A stretch of DNA of 64,000 nt, taken from positions 128,319 to 192,318 of the forward strand of contig JACZWU010000004.1 in the NCBI GenBank assembly GCA_022571985.1, read 5' to 3'. Positions within the stretch are counted from its first letter, which is position 1. Each line of letters opens with the position of its first letter. The notes under the pieces are model-generated. The model was not told where the DNA came from. It saw only the letters and a program-made list of their open reading frames with translations, and ran no database searches. Source of the stretch: Candidatus Zixiibacteriota bacterium. GTDB taxonomy: Bacteria > Zixibacteria > MSB-5A5 > GN15 > FEB-12. Position numbers and translations under genes: made by a program. Below, piece after piece: positions 33,679 to 42,365 of this stretch.

Positions 33679-34725
33679 ATGCTGTTTATCTTAACTAAAA
33701 TAAGGCGTGCGACGCTGCTGATTCTATTAGCAGCAGCAATAACTTCAACCTGTCTGAGAGCAGAGGCAGAGATTGATACTGTTGCCTCTATAACCGGTAT
33801 CGAAATTGTAACGTCTGTTGACCGGGCTGAAATGTATATCGGCGATCTGATAAACTATACAATTACCGTTGAACATGACAGCGCCATAGAACTTTTGCCG
33901 CCGCCGCTGGGCGCCAATCTGGGGGCTTTTGATGTCAAAGATTATGAAACAGATATAACTACCAGACTTAAAAGCGGCAGAATCAAAAGTGAAAGCAGGT
34001 TTGTCTTAAGCACTTTTACTACCGGTAACTACCTGATACCGCCTGTTCCCATGGTATTTGAATTCCCTGACGGCACCAGAAAAGTTATTTTGTCTGAGTC
34101 TGTGCTGATAAAAGTATTGTCTCTTCTACTTAATACCGATGACTCACTCGATATAAAACCCCTCAAAGCGCAGTTCGAATTTGAAAGAGATTATACCAGG
34201 TATTTTATTTGGGGGGCTCTGGCATTCCTGATTATTGCTATAGCTGGCTATTTGCTGTGGAGAAAGCTGCGAGGCAGGGGCGAAGCCGAATTTATCGACC
34301 TGCGCTCAGCCTGGGAAATAGCGTTCGAAAAACTGGCAATATTGGAACAGAAAAAACTAATTGATGAAGAAAAGTTCAAAGAGTTTTATCTGGAACTTAC
34401 CGATATTCTCAGAGTTTATCTTGGCCGGATGTATGCCAGAAACATTGTTGACCTGACAACTGCAGAATTTTTCTCAGGTTACACGAGCATAGGCTTACCG
34501 ACAGATGCCGAACAAGAACTCAAAGAGTTTTTTGACCATGCCGATCTTGTCAAATTCGCCAAATTTATTCCCGCAACTGAGCGCCCTGATTCAGATTTTG
34601 CTTATGCCCACGATTATATAGAGCTAATCAGGCGTGCTTTTCAAAAAGAATCAGAGCAGGAATTGACAGATACTCCCGAGAACCAGCAGCCGTCATTGGC
34701 TAATACAGAAGAGGGCAGTTTATGA
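33679..34725 (+). CDS. DUF4381/BatD-like membrane protein
   Basis: A 348-residue protein: signal peptide (cut near LRAEA), a periplasmic beta domain (ITGIEIVTSVDRAEMYIGDL to the STFTTGNYLIPPVP strand), a transmembrane helix near residues 175-195 (FIWGALAFLIIAIAGYLLW) and a cytoplasmic helical region (AWEIAFEKLAILEQKKLIDE, FYLELTDILRVYLG) that matches the DUF4381-type tail also seen in the BatD gene of this operon. The acidic C-terminus is disordered-looking. The stop overlaps batA by four bases (ATGA), indicating translational coupling. It probably stabilises or regulates the BatA/BatB complex; the exact role is unknown. Confidence 0.75.
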   Translation: MLFILTKIRRATLLILLAAAITSTCLRAEAEIDTVASITGIEIVTSVDRAEMYIGDLINYTITVEHDSAIELLPPPLGANLGAFDVKDYETDITTRLKSGRIKSESRFVLSTFTTGNYLIPPVPMVFEFPDGTRKVILSESVLIKVLSLLLNTDDSLDIKPLKAQFEFERDYTRYFIWGALAFLIIAIAGYLLWRKLRGRGEAEFIDLRSAWEIAFEKLAILEQKKLIDEEKFKEFYLELTDILRVYLGRMYARNIVDLTTAEFFSGYTSIGLPTDAEQELKEFFDHADLVKFAKFIPATERPDSDFAYAHDYIELIRRAFQKESEQELTDTPENQQPSLANTEEGSL

Positions 34726-35768
34726 CTTTCTGGGAATTTGCCGGCTTAAGTTTTTCTCTGTTTGAGGAGTACAGCACCACCATATCGGCACTGGCGATTT
34801 TTGCTTCTGGATTGCTGCTGTTATTTCTGATGCTCTGGTATCACTTCAAATACCGCCGGGCCAGGTCGGCTACTATTATGTATTCCGACGTAAAAATTGT
34901 CAAACGCGCCGGTCGTACTACCAAGCAGAAATTCCGCTTTCTATTGACTGCTTTCCGGACCGCAGCTCTCGTTTTATTAATAGTAGCTTTAGCGCGTCCA
35001 AGGTCGGGTACCGAGTACCACGAAGTAAAGTCCGAAGGTATCGATATTATGATGTGCCTGGATGTGTCTTCGTCTATGCAGGCCGAAGATTTTAAACCTC
35101 ACAATCGCCTGTATGTCTCAAAAGAAGAGATGAAAAAATTCGTTCACAGGCGGGTCAACGACCGCATCGGTCTGGTAGTATTTGCCCGCAATTCGTTTAC
35201 ACAGTGTCCCTTAACAACAGACTACGACGTTCTTCTAAGTTTCATCGATCAGGTAGATTTCGGCATGGTGGAAGACGGTACCGCTATCGGCATGGCCATT
35301 GCCAACGCCGTCAACCGCCTGCGGGAGTCTACCTCGGAGTCAAAAATAATAGTTCTCCTGACCGACGGCGACAACAATGCCGGAGAGATAGACCCGATTA
35401 CAGCCGCCAATTTGGCACAGGCATTTGACATCAAAATTTACACTATTGGCGCCGGCAAACCGGGCAACGCCATGTTCCCCTATCAGGACCCGATTTTCGG
35501 CAAGCGTTATGTTTATCAGCCAACTCGTATTGATGAAGAGTCGCTCAAAGAGATTGCGGCTCGCACGGGCGGTAAGTATTTCCGGGCTCGTTCCGGCGAG
35601 CAGCTTGAAAAAATTTATTCAATAATAGACGGACTTGAAACGACCGAAATTGAGATTGCATCACATGTCCAGTACCGGGAACTGTTTCAATATTTTGGTT
35701 TCGCCGGTATGTTCTTTTTGATGCTGGAATTGCTAATGGGTCATACTATTTTCAGGAAACTGCCATGA
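34722..35768 (+). CDS. batA: BatA, VWA-domain membrane protein
   Basis: A 348-residue protein with two N-terminal hydrophobic helices (residues 22-42 and 72-92), a periplasm- or cytoplasm-facing von Willebrand A domain with the MIDAS motif MMCLDVSSSMQAEDF (DxSxS) and the later LLTDGDNNAGEIDP, and a C-terminal helix (FGFAGMFFLMLELLMG). It matches BatA of the Bacteroides aerotolerance cluster. The order moxR, DUF58, DUF4381, batA, batB, batC, batD, batE is the classical one. The original phenotype was aerotolerance, but molecular partners remain unclear. Confidence 0.92.
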   Translation: MTFWEFAGLSFSLFEEYSTTISALAIFASGLLLLFLMLWYHFKYRRARSATIMYSDVKIVKRAGRTTKQKFRFLLTAFRTAALVLLIVALARPRSGTEYHEVKSEGIDIMMCLDVSSSMQAEDFKPHNRLYVSKEEMKKFVHRRVNDRIGLVVFARNSFTQCPLTTDYDVLLSFIDQVDFGMVEDGTAIGMAIANAVNRLRESTSESKIIVLLTDGDNNAGEIDPITAANLAQAFDIKIYTIGAGKPGNAMFPYQDPIFGKRYVYQPTRIDEESLKEIAARTGGKYFRARSGEQLEKIYSIIDGLETTEIEIASHVQYRELFQYFGFAGMFFLMLELLMGHTIFRKLP

Positions 35769-35780
35769 GGAAAGAGTAGC

Positions 35781-36803
35781 ATGAGATTTGCTTCGCCGGA
35801 AAACTTTGTTTTATTATTGGCAGTATTTCTACTGGGAATATTTCTAATGTGGAGCTTGCGACGCAAAGTTAAACTTCTGCAGAAGTTTGGTGATCTTCCA
35901 CTGATTCTCAAAAACGCCCCGTATATATCATATTCACGCCAGGCTTTAAAAATTGTTCTGCTGCTGGTGGCGCTGTCATTCATGGTTATCGCCCTGGCCA
36001 GACTTCAGTTCGGCACCCATCTGGAACTGCTTAAAAGGGAGGGGATAGATATCATGATAGCGCTCGATGTCTCCACTTCAATGCTGGCTCAGGATATGAA
36101 ACCAAACCGTCTGGCCAAAGCCAAGCAGGAGATTCAGAGCATAATAGACAGACTTCACGGCGACAGAGTTGGCATTGTGGCATTTGCCGGAGAAGCCTTT
36201 GTTCAATGTCCTTTAACGCTGGACTATGCGGCGGCCAGATTTTTATTGAACGCTGTCGACCAGTCATCTGTATCAGTACAGGGCACTTCATTGTCAGCGG
36301 CGATTGAAAAATCAGCAGCCGCCTTTGAACAGTTTGAGAAAAAGCACAAAGTGCTGCTGCTTTTGACAGACGGCGAAGACCACCGAGGTGAAGCCGAAGC
36401 CGCCGCAGAAGTAGCCAGAAAACAAGGAGTCAAAATTTATACTGTAGGCATAGGTAATCCCCAGGGTGAACCTATTCCGATTTTAGACCGTAAAGGAAAC
36501 CAGGTAGGCTTTAAAAAAGATGAAAAAGGCGAAGTGGTAGTCTCCCGTACTGATGAAGCGATATTACGGAAGATCGCTCTGGTTACAGGCGGGAAATTCT
36601 ACCGGGCGACTGCCGGAGAACTGGAGTTAGACCTGATTTTTGACGAAATATCCAGTATAGAAAAGAAAGAGCTCGAGGGCACACTGGTTACCCGCTACGA
36701 TGACCGCTTTCAGTGGCCTCTCTTACTGGCTATATTTTTGATGACTCTTGAGTTCTTTGTCCCTGAACGAAAAAGAGTTCCGAAAGGACCAGTAAATGTA
36801 TAG
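35781..36803 (+). CDS. batB: BatB, VWA-domain membrane protein
   Basis: A 340-residue paralogue of BatA with the same plan: two N-terminal membrane helices (FVLLLAVFLLGIFLMWSL and IVLLLVALSFMVIALARL), a VWA domain with MIALDVSTSMLAQDMKPNRL and LLTDGEDHRGEAE, and a terminal helix (PLLLAIFLMTLEFFVP). Conserved FVQCPLTLDYAAARFLL is shared with BatA. BatA and BatB are believed to form a hetero-complex spanning the inner membrane. Starts 12 bases after batA; its end overlaps batC by eight bases. Confidence 0.92.
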   Translation: MRFASPENFVLLLAVFLLGIFLMWSLRRKVKLLQKFGDLPLILKNAPYISYSRQALKIVLLLVALSFMVIALARLQFGTHLELLKREGIDIMIALDVSTSMLAQDMKPNRLAKAKQEIQSIIDRLHGDRVGIVAFAGEAFVQCPLTLDYAAARFLLNAVDQSSVSVQGTSLSAAIEKSAAAFEQFEKKHKVLLLLTDGEDHRGEAEAAAEVARKQGVKIYTVGIGNPQGEPIPILDRKGNQVGFKKDEKGEVVVSRTDEAILRKIALVTGGKFYRATAGELELDLIFDEISSIEKKELEGTLVTRYDDRFQWPLLLAIFLMTLEFFVPERKRVPKGPVNV

Positions 36804-37533
36804 CAAGATTATTATACTCTCAATAGCTGCCGTATTGACATTCGCAGTCACAGCTGCCGCCGAGGATTATATTGATCTAGTCAAAAAAGGCAACGAAGCG
36901 CTAACAGTCAGCAATTACAAAAAAGCTATGGAGTTTTATCATCAGGCAGAAGCGCAGATTCCGGAATCGCCGGCTCTGGATTATAATTTCGGCGGAGCTT
37001 TGTACCTTCAAGGAAATTACGAAGAAACGCTCGAAAAATATCAGAAAGCGCTAAACACCAGCGACCCGGACCTTGAAGCCAGGGCGCAATATAATCTGGG
37101 CAACACTTATTATCGGATGCAGGATTATAAAAAAGCTATAGAAAGTTTTCAGGAAACGTTAAAGTCTAATCCGGACGACATGGACGCCAAATATAATCTG
37201 GAGCTTGCCCGCAAGATGCTCAAAGAAAATTCCAAACCAGAAGAGCAGGAAAGTCAGGACCAGAAAGAACAAGATCAGCAAGATCAAAAGCAAAATGACA
37301 AACAGGATCAGGGTGAAGATGAACAGAAACAAGAGGACAGCCAGCAAAGGCAGGACCAGCAAGACCAAGAAAATCAGGACCAAAAGCAAAAGCAGAGCAA
37401 ACCCGATGACAAAAAGATGAGTAAAGAAGATGCGGAACGAATTCTTAACGCTCTGCGAGACGACGAGCAGAAGATTCAAGACAAACAAAAAAGACAGGTT
37501 GCCCTCGGCAGCTACCGGGGAAAAGACTGGTAG
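36796..37533 (+). CDS. batC: BatC, TPR protein with charged low-complexity tail
   Basis: A 245-residue protein: signal peptide (cut near VTAAA), then tetratricopeptide repeats across about residues 25-140 (ALTVSNYKKAMEFYHQAEAQ, ARAQYNLGNTYYRMQDYKKA). A Gln/Asp/Lys/Glu-rich stretch of about 75 residues follows (roughly 150-225), before a short helical end. BatC-type TPR proteins bind partner proteins in the periplasm; the low-complexity part is longer than I would expect and is probably disordered. Overlaps batB; the next gene begins immediately after the stop. Confidence 0.88.
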   Translation: MYSKIIILSIAAVLTFAVTAAAEDYIDLVKKGNEALTVSNYKKAMEFYHQAEAQIPESPALDYNFGGALYLQGNYEETLEKYQKALNTSDPDLEARAQYNLGNTYYRMQDYKKAIESFQETLKSNPDDMDAKYNLELARKMLKENSKPEEQESQDQKEQDQQDQKQNDKQDQGEDEQKQEDSQQRQDQQDQENQDQKQKQSKPDDKKMSKEDAERILNALRDDEQKIQDKQKRQVALGSYRGKDW

Positions 37534-39348
37534 ATGAAATTGTTTAGCATAAACATATTATATATCTGCTTTTTCACTTTCTCAGTGGTCGGTTCTGAGG
37601 CAAGTGCTAAAGTCTCTGACATTGAAATCGAAGTTTCACTTAATAGAGATACTATAGGACTTAATGAACAAGTAATTCTTCAGATTACAGTAATTAGTTC
37701 AGAGCAGAACCTTCCGGCCCCGCGCCTGCCTACTTTGCCGATGTTCAAAGTATATTCGCAAGGCAGGTCCAGCAATATCAGCATTACCAATGGCGTCGTA
37801 AGCGCCACCCTTACTTACCGCTATATTTTTACACCTCAAAGAGCAGGCACTTTTCCCATTGAAAATATTTCAATCGTACATAAAAATAAAAGATTCAAAG
37901 GCAACTCTGTCGAGCTGACCGTTCTTAACCAGGGCGTAGCCACACCAAAACATCTGGAAGGATCCGCCAGAGATCCCAGGGGAAACAGCCGGGATTATTT
38001 TCTGGAAGCTGCTGTAGACAAGAAGAATCCATACGTCGGCCAGCAGGTGACCCTGACTCTCAAATTCTATATAGCGGTGCAAAATTACGGCAGTCCTGAG
38101 TTGAGTGAACCAACCATGACCGGATTCTGGTCGGAAGTAATCGGAAATAAGCCGGTATATTTTCAGCGGATAAACAACCGCCGTTACAAAGTTAGCGAGC
38201 GCAAGTACGCACTGTTTCCGACTCAGACAGGGGAACTTACTATCGGCCGGGCAATGATTTCGGCAACAATTGCCACCCGTAGAAATACCAGGGACCCTTT
38301 TTCGATGTTCGGTAATGTCTTTGGAAGGGGTAAAGATATCACAGTCCGCTCGGACCCTGTCACAGTCAACGTGAAATCATTACCAACAAAGAAAAAGCCA
38401 AAAAATTTTACCGGGACAGTCGGCAAGTTCAGTATTACCGCCTCGGCTGATAAAAGAAAAGTCGAGGTTAACCAGCCGGTTACAGTGCTCTTTAAAATAA
38501 CCGGAGTAGGTAATATAAAATCCGTCGCGGAACCGGCGATTCCGGACTTAGCTGATTTTAGAATTTACAGAGCGTCTTCGAGCGAAAACACCTCCAGAGT
38601 AAATGACAAGCTGGGAGGAACAAAAATTTATGAAGAAGTTTTTATCCCCGGACGACCCGGTGAAATGACTATACCTTCAATAAGCTACAACTATTTTGAT
38701 CCCGAAAGCCGTAGGTACCAGACAATTAAAACCAGGCCGATTAAAATATCTGTAATTAAGCCTGAGGGATATGTAGCAGCACCGCAATCTCCTTTTCAAC
38801 CCAATGATATCTCAATCGGTAATGAAGCGCGTGACATACGCTACATTAAAACAGACCTGGGTGACACCCAGCCGATCGGCCAAGTCCTGATTTTTCGGCC
38901 AATATATATTGCTGTAAATGGCTTGCCGCTGGCTATTTTAGCTGGTTTGATTGTTATCAGGAAACGTCGGGAAAAACTCCAGGCAAATGTAGGTTACGCC
39001 CGTTCCAGAAGCGCTTCGAAAATGGCTCGCAAGAGACTATCTAAGGCCCGTATATTGTCAAACAAAGAAACTGTTCTGGACTTTTATGCAGAACTAAATT
39101 CTGTGCTGGTTTCTTATATCGCTGATAAACTTAATATTTCACCCCATGGTCTGACTACTGACAAAGTCCGCGAACTGCTCTCAGCAAGAGATGCCAGCCA
39201 GGAACTTATTGCTGATATAATAAACGTTTTCCAAAAATGCGATTACGCCAGATATGCGCCGTCCACAATTGAGCAGGAAGATATCGATCAATCCTTAAAG
39301 ACAGTCGAAGAAGTTATGGTCGGAATAGAAGGAGTAAAATTTGACTGA
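37534..39348 (+). CDS. batD: BatD, oxygen-tolerance family protein
   Basis: A 604-residue protein with a signal peptide (cut near SEASA). Two BatD-type periplasmic beta domains follow (NRDTIGLNEQVILQITVISS and, after GTVGKFSITASADKRKVEVN, a second), then a membrane helix near residues 460-480 (IYIAVNGLPLAILAGLIVI) and a cytoplasmic helical tail (SNKETVLDFYAELNSVLVSY) like those of the DUF4381 proteins. This is full-length BatD. It overlaps batE by eight bases. Confidence 0.9.
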   Translation: MKLFSINILYICFFTFSVVGSEASAKVSDIEIEVSLNRDTIGLNEQVILQITVISSEQNLPAPRLPTLPMFKVYSQGRSSNISITNGVVSATLTYRYIFTPQRAGTFPIENISIVHKNKRFKGNSVELTVLNQGVATPKHLEGSARDPRGNSRDYFLEAAVDKKNPYVGQQVTLTLKFYIAVQNYGSPELSEPTMTGFWSEVIGNKPVYFQRINNRRYKVSERKYALFPTQTGELTIGRAMISATIATRRNTRDPFSMFGNVFGRGKDITVRSDPVTVNVKSLPTKKKPKNFTGTVGKFSITASADKRKVEVNQPVTVLFKITGVGNIKSVAEPAIPDLADFRIYRASSSENTSRVNDKLGGTKIYEEVFIPGRPGEMTIPSISYNYFDPESRRYQTIKTRPIKISVIKPEGYVAAPQSPFQPNDISIGNEARDIRYIKTDLGDTQPIGQVLIFRPIYIAVNGLPLAILAGLIVIRKRREKLQANVGYARSRSASKMARKRLSKARILSNKETVLDFYAELNSVLVSYIADKLNISPHGLTTDKVRELLSARDASQELIADIINVFQKCDYARYAPSTIEQEDIDQSLKTVEEVMVGIEGVKFD

Positions 39349-40090
39349 CAAAATTCTTGCAATTTTGTTAATGACACTCATTTGTGCGTCTGCAGCGGAC
39401 GGGCAGGAAGATATCTTTCGCACTGGCGTTAAATACTATCAGGAAAGCAACTACGATGATGCTGTCAGGATGTTTTCCAAAATAGAAAAATCAGGTATAG
39501 AATCAGCAGCGCTGTATTACAATCTGGGCAACGCTTATTTCAAAAGCGGTGATTTGGGAAGGGCCGTGCTATACTATCACCGTGCCAAAAGACTGGGACC
39601 GGGGGATGCTGATATAATTAATAATCTCAAATTCGCCAGCCAATTTTCCAAAGTGCAGATGGTTGGCGTACAGCTAAACCCTGTTGAAGCCTTTCTGAAA
39701 GATACAGTCGGCAGCTATAAATTGAGTGCCCTGGGCTGGCTATTTTCTTTATTTTTTATAAGTTTTTTGATTCTTCTCATTATGAAATATGGACTGCAAT
39801 ACTTTTTTACAGGCATTGATGCTGTTATTATTTCTATGTTGTGTCTGACAATTTTTGCAGCGGGGCTGACATCTTTCAAATACCGGGTAGACTATCTTGA
39901 CCGGCGGGCTGTGATTATTGCCCCTGAGGCACCGGTTTACAGCGGCCCATCCTCAAATACAGAACTGGAGCTCAGGGGGGCACCGGGACTGGTTGTCGAA
40001 CTTCTGCAGGAATCAGGCGATTATTACAACGTACTGTTGGAAAACAAGCGCCGGGGCTGGATTAAAAAAGACTTAGTCGCTGAAATTTAA
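39341..40090 (+). CDS. batE: BatE, TPR and SH3-like domain protein
   Basis: A 249-residue protein: signal peptide (cut near CASAA), TPR repeats near residues 25-90 (YYQESNYDDAVRMFSKIEKS, YYNLGNAYFKSGDLGRAVLY), two membrane helices (residues 130-150 and 160-182), and a C-terminal bacterial SH3 domain (VIIAPEAPVYSGPSSNTEL to RGWIKKDL). This architecture is that of BatE, the final gene of the cluster; SH3 domains of this kind often bind peptidoglycan or peptides. Ends the operon. Confidence 0.9.
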   Translation: MTDKILAILLMTLICASAADGQEDIFRTGVKYYQESNYDDAVRMFSKIEKSGIESAALYYNLGNAYFKSGDLGRAVLYYHRAKRLGPGDADIINNLKFASQFSKVQMVGVQLNPVEAFLKDTVGSYKLSALGWLFSLFFISFLILLIMKYGLQYFFTGIDAVIISMLCLTIFAAGLTSFKYRVDYLDRRAVIIAPEAPVYSGPSSNTELELRGAPGLVVELLQESGDYYNVLLENKRRGWIKKDLVAEI

Positions 40091-40091
40091 C

Positions 40092-40161
40092 AACTTAGCT
40101 CCTCTTTTAATTCTATTTAATTGACTCTTTTTGAGACAACGGCTATTTTTCAAGCTAAGTT
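40092..40161. repeat. Nine-base inverted repeat bracketing a promoter
   Basis: AACTTAGCT (40092-40100) and its exact complement AGCTAAGTT (40153-40161) are 52 bases apart, on either side of the promoter at 40121-40149. The right arm overlaps the expected transcription start. It could be a paired operator or the base of a long stem that stops bat operon transcripts; there is no T-run after it. Confidence 0.45.
40121..40149 (+). promoter_or_regulatory. Promoter of the flippase-corA pair
   Basis: TTGACT (40121-40126), a 17-base spacer and TATTTT (40144-40149). A transcript starting near 40156 reaches the ATG at 40189 with an AAAGAG ribosome site. Confidence 0.55.
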
Positions 40162-40188
40162 AAAATTGTCACATTAAAGAGCAAATTT

Positions 40189-41238
40189 ATGTTTTGGAAG
40201 AAAAAACAATTCTGGGGTACTTTGCTGGCTGTACTCCTCTTGGCCTACTGCGTTAAGGATATTAAGATATCCGAGGTTCAGCTTTTATTCGAACGCCTGG
40301 ATTTTTTCATGCTCTTTCTGGCAATTGCCGGAGCCTATCTTTTCATAATTGCCAGAGCGCTACGCTGGAAATTGATGGCTGAGCAGCACAAGAAAATTAC
40401 TGTGATGCGGGCGCTCTCGCTGTATGGTGCCGGTCAGATTGTAAACATGGCTATGCCAGTTTTGACCGGACAGGTCGGCCGGATGTTTCTCTTTTCGAAA
40501 AAGGGTGGCTTCAAAAAAACTTTCATTTTTTCAACTATAGTTCTCGAAATACTTTTTGATGCAATTGCTCTTATTGCATTCTTGGTGCTGATTTCAATGG
40601 CTTTCGCTTTTCCTGATAAATATCGCTCTCTGGGCATAGTAATCGCCAGCGTTACTATCTCGATTTTGATGCTGCTCTATTTCATGCTGCATTACAAAGA
40701 CAAAATTGATGCTTTCAACAAAAGCAAACTCCGCCACAAATGGCCGGGCACCTATATCGGCATCAGGAAATTCTTAAGTTCATTTACCAAAGGCATTAAT
40801 CTGCTCAAGTCCAGCCAGCACATGATAGGTTCGCTGGCCTATTCGTTTATAGCCTGGGTCATGCATACTTTGAGTATCTATTTTCTGTTTAAGTCTTTTG
40901 GATTTGAACTGCCTGTTGCCACAGCTGCAACTGTCATGATCATTAACACAATTGCCCTGATGATACCGATTACACCCGGCAACGCCGGTACTTTTGAGAT
41001 CGCGGTCTCAAGATCGCTGACAGCCTTTGCGATAGGGCGATCCGATGCCGTCTTGTTCGCCCTCGCCTTACACATAATAGATTTTCTGCCTGTCTTTACG
41101 ATGGGGCTCTACTTCATGCGCTCAGAACATGTGTCTATCAAAGAGATAAAAAAAGAAGAGCTCGGCTCAGGATTTCAGCCAAGTTTTAGTGACGATATCG
41201 ATTTGGTCGAGGACGATGAGAAAAGAGAAGCTGTATGA
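40189..41238 (+). CDS. Flippase-like membrane protein (LPG synthase TM region / UPF0104 family)
   Basis: A 349-residue protein with about eight hydrophobic helices. Family patches are RALRWKLMAEQH, LYGAGQIVNMAMP with TGQVGR, IVLEILFDAIAL (the ExxxD helix) and ITPGNAGTFEIAVS. This superfamily includes the lipid-flipping half of MprF and glycolipid or dolichol-phosphate flippase candidates; the substrate is unknown for most members. The final 40 residues are acidic and cytoplasmic. The stop overlaps corA by four bases (ATGA). Confidence 0.82.
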   Translation: MFWKKKQFWGTLLAVLLLAYCVKDIKISEVQLLFERLDFFMLFLAIAGAYLFIIARALRWKLMAEQHKKITVMRALSLYGAGQIVNMAMPVLTGQVGRMFLFSKKGGFKKTFIFSTIVLEILFDAIALIAFLVLISMAFAFPDKYRSLGIVIASVTISILMLLYFMLHYKDKIDAFNKSKLRHKWPGTYIGIRKFLSSFTKGINLLKSSQHMIGSLAYSFIAWVMHTLSIYFLFKSFGFELPVATAATVMIINTIALMIPITPGNAGTFEIAVSRSLTAFAIGRSDAVLFALALHIIDFLPVFTMGLYFMRSEHVSIKEIKKEELGSGFQPSFSDDIDLVEDDEKREAV

Positions 41239-42203
41239 TAAAGTCGTATCTGTACTTGCCGGGAGAGGGTGTCAAAGTTTTTGACGGCATTGCGGATTTC
41301 GACAGGCTCGTCGCTCAGCCAGATTCTATTCTCTGGGTGGATATGTGCAAACCGACCGATGAAGAGTCATTTATTCTTACTCATGATTTTAAATTTCATC
41401 CGCTGGCTGTCGAAGATGTAATTTCTGAAAAGCCTCGCACCAAAATCGACGACTACAACGATTACCTCTTTTTGGTTTTTCCGGCTGTTGACTATATCGG
41501 CCGGGAGGAAGGACTGAAAGTAACCGAAGTAGACTGTTTCTTGAGCAAGAATTCTCTGGTCACAGTTCACTACGATGACCATAGACTGTTCGATTATCTC
41601 TATCGCCGCGGCGAGCGGGATGAACGTCTGGTCTCCCGAGGGGCAGATTTTCTGCTGCATGCCGTAATCGATGCCGTGGTTGACAACTACAACAGTACTC
41701 TGGATATTTTTGAATACGAAATTGACCAGATTGAAGATGATGTTCTGGGAGAGCCCGATGAGGAGACGGTAAAATCTATTTATACTCTTCGCCGCGATAT
41801 CGTACAGCTCAAGCGAATAGTGCTGCCGCAAAAGGAAGCCTTGGCAAAACTTTCACACCCCGGCTGGAAACTTATAAGCGACAAGGCCACTGTCTATTTC
41901 GCTGATGTCCATGACCATCTGATAAGAATAAACGATGTCGCAGATACACACCGGGATATCTTAAATTCATCTATTGAGATTTATTTTTCGACAGTTTCCA
42001 CTAAGACCAACGAAATAATAAAATTCCTGACGATATTCACAGTTTTGTCTATTCCGCCCACTTTTCTGGTCGGTCTTTGGGGGATGAATTTCGAATTTAT
42101 GCCGGAGCTGGATTGGAAATACGGCTATGCTGTTGCAGGTTCAATAATGCTCGTAATTGTCCTCGGCCTGGTAGCATTCTTCCGCAAGAGGAAGTGGTTG
42201 TAA
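41235..42203 (+). CDS. corA: CorA-family divalent metal ion channel
   Basis: A 322-residue protein with a cytoplasmic N-terminal domain (about 260 residues) containing HPLAVEDVISEKPRTKIDDY and a long pore helix. Two C-terminal membrane helices follow, separated by the signature GLWGMNFEFMPE, whose Gly-Met-Asn loop selects Mg, Co or Ni. The C-terminus ends in the basic FFRKRKWL usual for CorA. CorA makes pentameric Mg uptake channels in the inner membrane. Translationally coupled to the flippase-like gene. Confidence 0.95.
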   Translation: MIKSYLYLPGEGVKVFDGIADFDRLVAQPDSILWVDMCKPTDEESFILTHDFKFHPLAVEDVISEKPRTKIDDYNDYLFLVFPAVDYIGREEGLKVTEVDCFLSKNSLVTVHYDDHRLFDYLYRRGERDERLVSRGADFLLHAVIDAVVDNYNSTLDIFEYEIDQIEDDVLGEPDEETVKSIYTLRRDIVQLKRIVLPQKEALAKLSHPGWKLISDKATVYFADVHDHLIRINDVADTHRDILNSSIEIYFSTVSTKTNEIIKFLTIFTVLSIPPTFLVGLWGMNFEFMPELDWKYGYAVAGSIMLVIVLGLVAFFRKRKWL

Positions 42204-42365
42204 ATCCCTAACCTGAACCGGCGCCAGCAGGTAATTTGTTATTAGCAAGCATTCGAGAATTAAAAACGTATTGAAACAAATGAATCTAATTGCTGTTTAG
42301 AACAAAGAAGAATATGATAGTTCACTTAAGAGACTTAGATTAGAAAGAAATTGCAAAAACATAAT

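Noticed and set aside
41367-41831. A 154-codon open frame on the reverse strand
   Set aside because: Antisense to corA, which is certain from its GMN motif.
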